Positions 24,734-32,162 of a stretch of DNA of 64,000 nucleotides are shown piece after piece (positions within the stretch are counted from its first letter, which is position 1; every line of letters starts with the position of its first letter). Under the pieces are notes generated by a model. The model was not told where the DNA came from. It made no database searches and saw only the letters and a program-made list of their open reading frames with translations. A program made the position numbers and the translations under genes. The DNA lies in assembly GCA_041906465.1 (NCBI GenBank), contig JAYRJE010000015.1:1-64000 (forward strand). Reading direction: 5' to 3'. The DNA is from Didemnitutus sp041906465 (GTDB lineage Bacteria; Verrucomicrobiota; Verrucomicrobiia; Opitutales; Opitutaceae).

Positions 24734-24764
24734 AAGCGGACATTTCCTAATTCAAAGCGGACAT
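24734..24764. repeat. AAGCGGACAT double repeat near attR
   Basis: AAGCGGACAT occurs at 24734-24743 and 24755-24764, 21 bp apart (two helical turns), upstream of the integrase start and 31 bp before the att core. A third copy is at 1872-1881 by the left end. Likely recombination-protein sites. Confidence 0.5.
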
Positions 24765-24794
24765 TCCGAGGGTCGGAAAACAGCTAAAGCTCCA

Positions 24795-24850
24795 ACTTAA
24801 AATCCGCTTTTCGCAAGAGAGTGCGGGTTCGAGTCCCGCCCCGGGCACCA
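24795..24850 (+). pseudogene. tRNA-Leu(UAA), host 3' half (attR)
   Basis: The 3' half of the split host tRNA: loop and stem ACTTAAAATCCGC, variable arm, T arm GCGGG-TTCGAGT-CCCGC, acceptor CCCGGGC (24840-24846) and encoded ACCA. Its stems pair perfectly with the 5' half at 1686-1725: GCCCGGG/CCCGGGC and GCGGA/TCCGC. Nothing tRNA-like precedes the core, so this end was not restored. Confidence 0.92.
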
Positions 24851-25287
24851 TTTTTCGCGACGACGCGAGAGCGCGGTGTGGTGCGGCGGACGCATGTGTT
24901 GCTCGAAGCGGTGCAAATCTGCGTTTCGGCGCGAGGTCGAGCCGGGTGGGCTTGACATCGCCGCAAATCAGCACACTGGTCCGTGCAGACATGAACCTGC
25001 ACCGCCCATTTCGATTCAGCAGCCGCTCGCGAGAGACGGCGCTGGGCGCGTTGCCGATCTGTCCGGCGCGGGCCGGTGCAGGTAACTGAGGCGGGCGCAA
25101 TCGCGCCGCACACTACTCAGACCTGGCACCGGAGTGCCTGAAACGTTTTGCGATCACGGAGTGACCTCGCGCTGAGGTGCCCGTGATCGAGCCACGCGGC
25201 CGACTGCCGCGTTTGTTCCCCCTCCGCAAGTTAACCGAGCCGCCTTGGGCATGCCCGCCCGCCGCGCTCGAAAATCCTGGCTCCGCC
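24851..25287. other. 437-bp gap right of the element, no gene seen
   Basis: No coding region is supported. A TTGACA at about 24952 could be a -35 box but has no good -10 partner. The only clear structure is the nested hairpin at 25151-25189, listed separately. Confidence 0.5.
25151..25189 (+). other. nested hairpin in leader of metallophosphoesterase
   Basis: CGATCACGG (25151-25159) pairs perfectly with CCGTGATCG (25181-25189). Inside, ACCTC (25164-25168) pairs with GAGGT (25174-25178). The structure ends 98 nt before the metallophosphoesterase start and has no U tract. It could be a structured leader, an attenuator or a protein-binding palindrome; no known riboswitch class was recognised. 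Confidence 0.4.
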
Positions 25288-26022
25288 ATGACCATTCTTC
25301 ACGTCACTGATCTTCATTTCAATCCGCGGTGGTTTCACTGGCTGCTGCACCAAGCTCCGGCTCACGACTTGCTCGTGATCTCCGGTGATCTGCTCGATCT
25401 CGCTCACGCCACTGCGCAGCGAGCGCAGATCGATTGGGTTTCCCGTTGGCTGAGCGAGTATCCGCGTCCGCTGTGCGTTTGCAGCGGTCCGCACGATCTC
25501 GAGTGGGATCCGCTCGAGGAGCGCTGGCATCCGGCGTATTGGCTGCGAGCGCTGGCGCGGCCGGGTCTGTGGACGGATGGTCAGATCGCCGAGTGCGGCG
25601 ATCTGCGCGTGCTTGCGATCGATGCCACCACCCGACCCAAGGGCGGCGCTGCCGACTGCTGGGTCGTGCACACCGGACCCAGCGGCACATCGGTCGCCAC
25701 GCGCCGGTCCGGCGGTGACGCCGGCGATCCGCGCTTGGCCGCGGCGGTGCGTCACTATCGACCGCGCGTCGTGTTTTCCGGACACGTGCACGCGCCCCGA
25801 CAGTGGTGCGGACAGCTCGGCGACACACTCATCGTGAATCCGGGCCACTCCCGCGCGGCGGAATTTCCGAACCACGTCGTGGTGCACACGGAGCCGCTCC
25901 GCTGCGAATTCTTCAGCGCCGATGCGGCGCGCGAGGAAATCGCCCCTGCCGTTCCGGTCCTGGCCGGCGCGTTCGCTGAACCAGAATTTCAACTCTCCTT
26001 TCCAACCCATACGACCTCATGA
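25288..26022 (+). CDS. metallophosphoesterase with altered GNHD motif
   Basis: A 244-residue calcineurin-like phosphoesterase. Motifs run DLHF (residues 8-11), SGDLLD (32-37), GPHD (67-70), VVHTGPSG and SGHVHAP. The third is normally GNH(D/E), where Asn is a metal ligand; here Pro68 replaces it. The remaining ligands are kept, so activity may be reduced or the metal site changed. The ATG at 25288 gives the domain its normal N-terminus (MTILHVTDLHF). It overlaps the rnk-like gene by ATGA and heads a run of stress genes. Confidence 0.75.
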   Translation: MTILHVTDLHFNPRWFHWLLHQAPAHDLLVISGDLLDLAHATAQRAQIDWVSRWLSEYPRPLCVCSGPHDLEWDPLEERWHPAYWLRALARPGLWTDGQIAECGDLRVLAIDATTRPKGGAADCWVVHTGPSGTSVATRRSGGDAGDPRLAAAVRHYRPRVVFSGHVHAPRQWCGQLGDTLIVNPGHSRAAEFPNHVVVHTEPLRCEFFSADAAREEIAPAVPVLAGAFAEPEFQLSFPTHTTS

Positions 26023-26453
26023 ATCCCACTCCTCTCTACATTCCCCGCGACGACTACAACAAACTCCGCGTGCTCGTGAACACCGTGTTGCGCACCAACA
26101 CCAGCGCGACGCTGCAGAAGCTGCGCGGCGAACTCGATCGCGCCGCCGTGATCGATCCCGTCGCGTGCCCCGCTGACGTCGTCCGCATGGACACGCGCGT
26201 CGAGTTCGAGGACGTCGCCACCGGCGAGATCGAGGAATACATCCTCAGTTATCCCGATCGCGCCGACGTCGAGACGAAGCGCCTGTCCGTCCTCGCGCCG
26301 ATCGGCACGGCCTTGCTCGGCGCGCGCGTCGGGCAACTCGTGAACTGGCCGACGCCGGGCGGCGATCGCGAGATTCGTCTGCTGCGCGTCACGCCGGCGC
26401 CGCTTCCGCGTCCGGTCAACCCGCTCGCGCAGTTGCTCGGCGTCGCGTCCTGA
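26019..26453 (+). CDS. rnk: Rnk/GreA-C-terminal-domain protein
   Basis: A 144-residue protein related to Rnk, a GreA/GreB-like factor that binds RNA polymerase. A short N-terminal helical part (YIPRDDYNKLRVLVNTVL) is followed by the FKBP-like GreA C-terminal domain: DTRVEFEDVATGEIEEYILS, LSVLAPIGTALLGARVGQ and WPTPGG. It is coupled to the metallophosphoesterase by a 4-bp overlap. Expected role is modulation of transcription in stress or stationary phase. Confidence 0.8.
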   Translation: MNPTPLYIPRDDYNKLRVLVNTVLRTNTSATLQKLRGELDRAAVIDPVACPADVVRMDTRVEFEDVATGEIEEYILSYPDRADVETKRLSVLAPIGTALLGARVGQLVNWPTPGGDREIRLLRVTPAPLPRPVNPLAQLLGVAS

Positions 26454-26745
26454 CGCGGCGCGATTCACTCGTTCGCGTTTTTGTCATGCGCATTTCCCGC
26501 TTCCGCTTTTTCCGTTCGATCGCCGCGCCCCGCGCCTCCTGCGCGCTGGCGGCGCGGCTGCATCGTGCCCGGACGGCGGACGTGGGGCGGATGCATCGGG
26601 TCTTCCATGGTTGAGGCCGGCGTCCGCCCAAGCGGGCGACGCTGGCCGGTGAACGTCTTCCTCCCGCCGCGCTGAGCGCGGCGAAAACCGGCCGCGTCGT
26701 GCGGCCAACACTCACCGTCATTTGTGGGCGCCAGCCCGTCCAACC
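26454..26745. other. 292-bp GC-rich gap
   Basis: No gene recognised. It contains several short GC-rich inverted repeats, including GCCGCGCT-GAGCGCGGC near 26667-26683, and CCATGG-centred sequences at about 26607 and 26745. These look like structural or terminator elements after rnk, but none has a U tract. Confidence 0.4.
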
Positions 26746-27015
26746 ATGGAAAACACCTCTCCATTCAAACTCAGTAACAACAAACTGCGCCGCCTCCAGG
26801 GCTGGGCGCGCGCCGTTCATCCCGGCAACTGGCACGATCGCTGTGCCGTTGTCTCCAGCTACCTCGCGCAACTCGACGAGCCCACGGCGCAGGCCTTGAT
26901 CAACCAAGGCTGGCCCGCGGTTTTTGCGCGCGCCGAACAGGAGTGGCCGGAAGCTTTTGCGGAGTGGGACGGGTCTGCCGTTCCCCCTGCGACGCCGGCG
27001 CCCGCGCAAGCGTAG
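26746..27015 (+). CDS. hypothetical protein, 89 residues
   Basis: A small soluble protein of unknown family beginning MENTSPFKLSNNKLRRLQGW and rich in Trp and Ala; the tail SAVPPATPAPAQA is low-complexity. The ATG at 26746 is chosen because the codons before it overlap a hairpin-rich gap. It lies between rnk and hpf in a stress-gene run, so a stress role is possible but only by position. Confidence 0.5.
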   Translation: MENTSPFKLSNNKLRRLQGWARAVHPGNWHDRCAVVSSYLAQLDEPTAQALINQGWPAVFARAEQEWPEAFAEWDGSAVPPATPAPAQA

Positions 27016-27038
27016 TCGCGTCCGCGTCGCACCGCGGC

Positions 27039-27072
27039 GGGCGTCTCTCGTTGCCTCGCAACAGAGACGCCC
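27039..27072. terminator. long GC-rich hairpin after the 89-residue gene
   Basis: GGGCGTCTCT (27039-27048) pairs with AGAGACGCCC (27063-27072), and GTTGC/GCAAC extends the stem inward with one bulged C. No U tract follows, so it could be a Rho-independent-like stop, an RNA end stabiliser or a repeat element. Confidence 0.45.
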
Positions 27073-27181
27073 GCTTCGGCGCGGCTGTGCTGGACGCTTC
27101 ATCACCCCCCAAAAAAGCTCCGCCCTCGCCGCGGCTCGGCTTTGCCGCGCCGCGCGCGCGGGCAAAACCCAGGAATACATC

Positions 27182-27559
27182 ATGCCTGCTCACAAAACTT
27201 CCGCCAACGAACCGAAACTCATCATCCGCGGCGTCCACCTGTCGCTGACCGCCGCCATGAAAGAAGCGCTCGAGACGAAAGCCCGTCGGCTTTTCCGTCA
27301 CGACCCGCGCATCGTCCGACTGCGGATCGAAGTCGAGCCGGAGGTCCGTCGCGGCCTGCGGCGGTTCGCCGCCAAGGGTCGCGTCGAGGTCGCCGGGCCT
27401 GATCGCACGGCCACGGTGCGGCACGAGAACGCCTACACCGCGATCAATCTGCTGATCGGCAAACTCGATCGCATGCGGCGCCGGCGAGTGAGCGGCCTCC
27501 TGCGCCGCCGCGTCGCGGACGATATCCGCGCACACCCCGCTCCTGCGTCAGCCGGGTAA
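27182..27559 (+). CDS. hpf: short ribosome hibernation factor (HPF/RaiA family)
   Basis: A 125-residue HPF-type protein. LIIRGVHLSLTAAMKEALET followed by KARRLFRHDPRIVRLRIEVE is the start of the family's alpha/beta fold, and HENAYTAINLLIGKLDRMRR is the conserved second helix. It lacks the C-terminal dimerisation domain of long HPF, so it is the short form that stabilises 70S or 100S ribosomes in stationary phase. The C-terminal tail is unusually Arg-rich (RRRRVSGLLRRRVADDIR). Placed among rnk and USP genes, it fits a dormancy cluster. Confidence 0.85.
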   Translation: MPAHKTSANEPKLIIRGVHLSLTAAMKEALETKARRLFRHDPRIVRLRIEVEPEVRRGLRRFAAKGRVEVAGPDRTATVRHENAYTAINLLIGKLDRMRRRRVSGLLRRRVADDIRAHPAPASAG

Positions 27560-27602
27560 ACATCCCGCGCGTTTCATACGCGCTCTTCCTCAATGTGGCC
27601 CG

Positions 27603-27645
27603 CCGCCTGCGGTGCGCTGCCGTTTATCGGCCGCACCGCAGGCGG
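27603..27645. terminator. strong hairpin after hpf
   Basis: CCGCCTGCGGTGCG (27603-27616) and CGCACCGCAGGCGG (27632-27645) form a perfect 14-bp stem, with GCCG/CGGC pairing inside the loop. It lies 43 bp after the hpf stop. No U tract, so termination is inferred from stability and position. Confidence 0.5.
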
Positions 27646-27735
27646 ACGGGTCGTTCGTGCCGCGATCTCGTCTGAAGCGACGAGCGCGGCTTTCCGCCAA
27701 CGGCGCGTTCGCGCGCACCCGAATGAAATCACGCC

Positions 27736-28764
27736 ATGATCAAACAACGTCTCATGGGCCGCACCGGCCTCAAAATTTCCGAACTGTGCCTCGGCACGCT
27801 CAACTTCGGTTGGAAGACCGACGACCGGATCGCCTTTGCGATTCTCGACGCCTACCACGCCGCGGGAGGTAACTTCATCCAGGCGACGCATCAAAGTCCG
27901 GAGCTGTTTCTCCCGTCCGCGACCGTGGCGGCCTCGGAGGAAATCGTCGGTCGCTGGTGGACGACACGCAAACTGCGTCGTCAAGACCTCTTCCTCGCGA
28001 CGCGGGTTTATCTCCGCGCCCCGGCCGACGCCGCGGACGGCACGCTGACGAAGCTCGCGAGCGACGCCTGCCGGGAGGCTCTGCGTCGGATGCAAACGAA
28101 CTATCTCGACCTCGTCATCTTCGAGTGGAGCGAGGGTTTCGCCTCGTTGCGTGAGCCGTTGGCGGCCTTCGATCACGTCGTGCGCCGCGGGCTGACGCGC
28201 TACGTCGGCGCCGGGAGTTTCCCGACCTGGCGGGTTTCCGACAGCCTCGCGCGGGCTTATCTCCGCAACCACGCGCGCTTCGAAGCCCTGCAGGCAGACT
28301 ACTCGCTGATGACCCGCGCTCGTTTCGAGCTGGAGGCGATGGCGCTGTGCCAGGAGCAGCGCCTCGGCTTCTTTGCGCGGTCGCCACTCGCGGGCGGTTT
28401 TCTCACGCGCCGCTTCGACCTCGAGACGATCTTCCATTCGGGTCGTCGCGACTGGTTGATGGAGCGTTACGGCAACACCTACGGCGAAGCGGCGCAAACC
28501 GCGACCGCGGAAGTCGCGCAGCGGCACGAGGCCTCGTCGGCGCAGATCGCGTTGTCGTGGGTGCTGCACAATCCGGCCGTCACGTCCGCCGTGATCGGTG
28601 TGCACTCCGTCGCGCAACTGCACGAGCTGGTGCGCGCGACTTCGCTGGCTTTGTCGGCGGATGATCTCGCGCATCTCGATCACGCGACCGCCGCGGAAGA
28701 AATCCGCCTGACGCCGGAAGTGGCGCGGGCCGACGTCCCGCGGCGCGCGTGGATGCTCGCGTGA
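27736..28764 (+). CDS. aldo/keto reductase fold, catalytic tetrad replaced
   Basis: A 342-residue protein that aligns along its length with aldo/keto reductases: MGRTGLKISELCLGTLNFGW at the N-terminus, LRRMQTNYLDLVIFEW, GLTRYVGAGSFPTWRV, ALQADYSLMTR and SWVLHNPAVTSAVIGVHSVA near the NADPH site. The catalytic tetrad Asp-Tyr-Lys-His is gone: by alignment the positions are Gln49, Ser54, Arg90 and Glu130. The protein is therefore probably not a reductase by the usual mechanism. It may bind NADPH and act as sensor or regulator, like Kv-beta subunits, though those keep the tetrad. It sits between hpf and a USP gene. Confidence 0.8.
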   Translation: MIKQRLMGRTGLKISELCLGTLNFGWKTDDRIAFAILDAYHAAGGNFIQATHQSPELFLPSATVAASEEIVGRWWTTRKLRRQDLFLATRVYLRAPADAADGTLTKLASDACREALRRMQTNYLDLVIFEWSEGFASLREPLAAFDHVVRRGLTRYVGAGSFPTWRVSDSLARAYLRNHARFEALQADYSLMTRARFELEAMALCQEQRLGFFARSPLAGGFLTRRFDLETIFHSGRRDWLMERYGNTYGEAAQTATAEVAQRHEASSAQIALSWVLHNPAVTSAVIGVHSVAQLHELVRATSLALSADDLAHLDHATAAEEIRLTPEVARADVPRRAWMLA

Positions 28765-28869
28765 ACGCGTCGCCCGCGCGCCGGCCGCTCGGTCCGGCGC
28801 GCTGGCGCTCCGCGGCCGGCGGTTCGGCCGTTCGCGGCGTTGTGCAACTGTTAATCCCACCCACCGCTC

Positions 28870-29817
28870 ATGATCTCCTCTCTGCCCCTCAGTTCTCCTG
28901 CGCGTGCGGTTCCCGTGGCCGCGCACGGCGCGATTCTTTGTGACGCCGACTTTTCGCCGGCCCCCGATGCGGCCCTCGAACTCGCGGCCGAGTGGGCGCG
29001 GTGTTGCGACGCGCCGCTACGGGTGGCGCACACCGTCGATTTGCCCGGCGCGCTGCTCGGCCAAGCCCGCGCGGTGCGATGGGTCGTGGCGAGTCGGAAA
29101 CGCGCGCTGCGACAAGTGGCGGCGGCTTTGCGTGCGCGGGGAGTGCGGGTTACCGAACCGGTGTGTTTCGGTCGGTTTGGCGAGGAATTGGGGCAGATCG
29201 CGACGGAAGAGGCGGCGCGCCTGATTGTGCTGCACCCGTCGCGATCGCGTCAGCGGTGGGGTGGGCTGGCGGGCAGCGCGGCATGGCGCTTGGTCGAGTG
29301 CGCGCACACGGCGACGCTGGTGCCGCGCGATCCTGCGGCGTTGAGGGCGTGGTTGCGCGGCGAACGGGCACTGCGAGTTTTCGTGGGCTTCAATTTCACG
29401 CCGGCGTCAGAAGCCGCGTTGCGATGGGTGAGACAACTGGCGGCGCTCGGCCCGGTTGACGTGGTCTTGGGCTGCGTGGATGCGCCGAGGGTTCCGTCTG
29501 CTCGTGCGGGCGTCGGAGGGCCGTTCGGTTTCGGAATCGGTGCGCCACCGGCGGGTGCGAGCCAAGGGCGCGAGCTGAGCGCCCGGGCGCGCATGTGGCT
29601 GGATTTGCCGGCGCGATGCCGGATCGAGTCGAAGCGCGGGCGGACCGCGTCGCAGTTGCTGGCCATGGCGACGCAGGAGCACGCGGACCTGATCGTGATC
29701 GGCGCTCCGTTGCCGCGCGAGTTCCGGCGCTGGTGGCGGCCCTCGGTCGCGCGCGCCGTGCTCGAAGGCGCCAGCATCAACACGGTGCTCGTGCCGCTCG
29801 CGCCGGATCTCGGTTGA
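28870..29817 (+). CDS. tandem universal stress protein
   Basis: A 315-residue protein with two USP domains. The first (residues about 18-150) has AILCDADFSPAPDAALELAA and ends HTATLVPRD. The second (about 165-312) has VFVGFNFTPASEAALRWVRQ, ADLIVIGAP and the C-terminal SINTVLVPLAP. The second domain keeps the small-residue pattern near the nucleotide site; the first looks more degenerate. It is transcribed with the aldo/keto reductase-like gene and before the K+/H+ antiporter, and probably acts in energy or redox stress. Confidence 0.8.
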   Translation: MISSLPLSSPARAVPVAAHGAILCDADFSPAPDAALELAAEWARCCDAPLRVAHTVDLPGALLGQARAVRWVVASRKRALRQVAAALRARGVRVTEPVCFGRFGEELGQIATEEAARLIVLHPSRSRQRWGGLAGSAAWRLVECAHTATLVPRDPAALRAWLRGERALRVFVGFNFTPASEAALRWVRQLAALGPVDVVLGCVDAPRVPSARAGVGGPFGFGIGAPPAGASQGRELSARARMWLDLPARCRIESKRGRTASQLLAMATQEHADLIVIGAPLPREFRRWWRPSVARAVLEGASINTVLVPLAPDLG

Positions 29818-30001
29818 GCAATCGCGAACGTCCGTCACGCGGGTCGGCGCCAGACGGACTTGTGGGCACGTCGTCGCGATCGCGGGATAGAGAAAATTTT
29901 TCGTGGTGGCTTCGATCCGCGCTCGCATGCGTGTGGGACGATTCTCTTAATCGGCGCCCGGGCAGACGGCGCGACTCCGCGTCGGGCTCAGTTTCTGGCC
30001 T

Positions 30002-31477
30002 ATGTCGCTTACCCTCTATTTGATTCTCCCGGCGTTGTTGGTGGCGGTGGTGCTCGCGGCCGTGTGGCTGGAGCGTTGGAGCGTGCCGGTGATTCTCGTC
30101 GCGTTGGGCACGGGCATCGTGTGCGGCAGCGACGTGCTCAATCTGTGGCACTTCGAGGATATGGTGCTCACCAACCAGTTCGCGAATCTCGCGCTGGTGT
30201 TCATCTTGTTCCACGGCGGCTTCATGACGAAACGGGCGGACTTCCGCGCGGTGGCGCTGCCGGCGGGCGGTCTCGCGACGTGGGGCGTGCTGCTGACGGC
30301 GGCGGCGACGTTCGCACTGCTGCGGTGGGGGTTCGGGTGGTCGATGGAGCTGTCGCTGCTGCTGTCGGTCATCATCTCCTCGACGGATGCGGCGGCGATT
30401 TTCTCGATTTTGCGCCGGCAGTCGCTGCCGCCGCGGCTTTCCTCGACGGTGGAAATCGAAAGTGCGGCGAACGACCCGATGGCGATCCTGTTGACGACGG
30501 TTGCGGTGGCGACGCTGGCTTCGGGGGAGAAGTTCAGCGCGATGACGGTGCTGCTCTTTTTCTGGAAGTTCGGCGCCGGACCGATCTTCGGCTATCTCGC
30601 CGGCCGGCTGGCGCTGTGGCTGTTCAACCGGCTGCAGCCGGAGGACCGCGGTTATTACTATGTGCTGTTCGTCGGTCTCGTCCTGCTGGCGTATGGCGTG
30701 GCCGAGCTGGCGCAGGCCAGTGGCATGCTGGCGGTGTTCACGGCGGGCTTCGTGCTCGGCAATCATCCGTTCGTGCACAAGCAGGGCGTGCTGAATTTTT
30801 CGCAGGCGCTGTCGACGATCGTGAACATCGGCATGTTCGTGTTGATGGGACTGCTGGTGTTCCCGCGCGAGTGGGCCGGGCTCTGGCCGCAGGGGTTGCT
30901 GCTGTTTGCGGTGCTGACCTTCGTCGCGCGACCGGTCGCCGTTTTCCTCGGCACGCTGGGCATGGGCCTGGGATTCCGGGAGCGTCTGTTCGCGTCGTGG
31001 GCGGGATTGCGCGGGGCGGTGCCGATCGTGTTGGCGACGTATCCGGCGGCGGCGGGCCTCGCGTTGGGCAATCAGGTGTTCAACCTCGTGTTCTTCGCGG
31101 TGATCCTGTCGATCCTGCTGCAGGGTTCGACGCTCGGTGCCGTGGCGAAAGGGCTGAAGCTCGCGGAGCCGGCGCGGCCGAAGCCGCTGTTCAGTCTCGA
31201 AATGATCACCATGGCGAAGAGCGACTACGACGTCGTGGTGGTCGAGTTGCCCGGCCCGCAGGGCGTCGAGGGTCCGCGCATTCGCGATCTTGCGCTCCCG
31301 GAAGGCGCCGTCATCACGCTGGTCACGCGCGGCGATCAAGTCGTGTTGCCCAAGGGCGAAACACGACTGCAGGGCTGGGATCATGTGACCGTGCTCGCGC
31401 ACGCGCCGGACGAGGATCGTATTCGCGAGACGTTCATGCAGGCGTTCCCCGCGGAGGCGGCGCCGCGGGCGGGGTAG
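30002..31477 (+). CDS. nhaP2: K+/H+ or Na+/H+ antiporter, NhaP2/CvrA type
   Basis: A 491-residue CPA1 cation/proton antiporter with about 12 membrane segments. SSTDAAAIFSILRRQSLPPR and STVEIESAANDPMAILLT carry the proton/cation-binding Asp and Asn-Asp pair. The C-terminal ~90 residues form a TrkA-C-like regulatory domain (VVVVELPGPQGVEGPRIRDL, TLVTRGDQVVLPKG). The family exports K+ or Na+ in exchange for H+ and helps volume and pH control. The symbol is by family resemblance; ion preference cannot be read from sequence. Confidence 0.83.
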   Translation: MSLTLYLILPALLVAVVLAAVWLERWSVPVILVALGTGIVCGSDVLNLWHFEDMVLTNQFANLALVFILFHGGFMTKRADFRAVALPAGGLATWGVLLTAAATFALLRWGFGWSMELSLLLSVIISSTDAAAIFSILRRQSLPPRLSSTVEIESAANDPMAILLTTVAVATLASGEKFSAMTVLLFFWKFGAGPIFGYLAGRLALWLFNRLQPEDRGYYYVLFVGLVLLAYGVAELAQASGMLAVFTAGFVLGNHPFVHKQGVLNFSQALSTIVNIGMFVLMGLLVFPREWAGLWPQGLLLFAVLTFVARPVAVFLGTLGMGLGFRERLFASWAGLRGAVPIVLATYPAAAGLALGNQVFNLVFFAVILSILLQGSTLGAVAKGLKLAEPARPKPLFSLEMITMAKSDYDVVVVELPGPQGVEGPRIRDLALPEGAVITLVTRGDQVVLPKGETRLQGWDHVTVLAHAPDEDRIRETFMQAFPAEAAPRAG

Positions 31478-31576
31478 GGCGGAGAGGCGGGGCAAGGCGC
31501 TGCGGTCAGCTTCGGTAGGGTCTCGGGAAAGGCCTTGCGCCGTGCGGCGGGCGTGGGCACACGTGACGTTCCGCGC

Positions 31577-32155
31577 ATGAAAATCGGTTTCCTCGGTGGC
31601 TCCTTCGACCCCGTGCATTTCGGCCACCTGATCGCCGCTCAGGACGTGTTGGAACAATTCCACCTCGATCGGCTCATCCTCGTGCCCGCCGCGCAGGCGC
31701 CGTTGAAGCCGAACGACGTCCAATCGACCGCCGACGACCGTCTCGCCATGTTGCGCGGTGCCACCGAATGGGATCACCGGGTGGAAATCTCCGACTACGA
31801 ATTGGGCAAGGGGGGCATCAGCTACACGATCGACTCGGTGCGGCACTTCAGAGCGCTGTTTCCGCAGGACCAGCTCTACTGGATCATCGGCGGCGATCAG
31901 CTGCCGTTGCTGCACAAGTGGAAAGACATCGGCGAACTGGCCAAGCTGATCGAGTTCATCTTCCTCGAGCGTCCGAAGCATCCCGCGAAGCCGCACCCGG
32001 AGATTCCCGGCCTGGTGTTGCACCGCTGCGACGGCCATTTGATCGAGATCAGCTCGAGCGAACTGCGCGCGCGCGTGCAGCGCGGGCTGTCGCTGCACTA
32101 TTTTTGCCCGCAAAAAGTCATCGCCTACATCGAGGCGAACGGACTTTATCGCTGA
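31577..32155 (+). CDS. nadD: nicotinate-nucleotide adenylyltransferase
   Basis: A 192-residue NadD that joins nicotinate mononucleotide and ATP to make deamido-NAD. The N-terminal IGFLGGSFDPVHFGHLIAAQ is the nucleotidyltransferase GxFDPxHxGH motif. YWIIGGDQLPLLHKWKDI and EISSSELRARVQRG are the nicotinate-nucleotide and second ATP-site motifs. The ATG at 31577 is chosen over the upstream open frame because it starts the fold at its usual place. The close rsfS gene (7 nt) is a widespread arrangement. Confidence 0.93.
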   Translation: MKIGFLGGSFDPVHFGHLIAAQDVLEQFHLDRLILVPAAQAPLKPNDVQSTADDRLAMLRGATEWDHRVEISDYELGKGGISYTIDSVRHFRALFPQDQLYWIIGGDQLPLLHKWKDIGELAKLIEFIFLERPKHPAKPHPEIPGLVLHRCDGHLIEISSSELRARVQRGLSLHYFCPQKVIAYIEANGLYR

Positions 32156-32162
32156 CGCCGCA

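Larger units (their letters stand above)
1716..24804. mobile_element. 23.1-kb integrative element in tRNA-Leu(UAA)
   Basis: The element is bounded by direct copies of ACTTAAAATC at 1716-1725 and 24795-24804, in the anticodon loop and 3' stem of a split tRNA-Leu. A tyrosine integrase lies at the right end (23266-24687, reading inward). Both ends carry the same 11-bp repeat (ATCTTGGCCAC, doubled) and the decamer AAGCGGACAT. Cargo: a glycerophosphodiester/sulfatase/glycosidase locus (about 2049-18157), a complete tRNA-Leu(UAA) (18470-18553) and a backbone with a candidate defence module and a small regulator (18691-23235). No relaxase or type IV secretion gene was seen, so if mobile it must be mobilised in trans. 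It could also be two elements in succession, but only one integrase is present. Confidence 0.85.

Noticed and set aside
18470..24804. Right 6 kb as a separate second element nested beside an older catabolic island
   Set aside because: Possible, but only one integrase is seen, and the outer tRNA halves fit each other perfectly, which a single element explains best.
24952..24980. TTGACA as a sigma-70 promoter
   Set aside because: No acceptable -10 box lies at 16-18 bp spacing, so it is not reported as a promoter.
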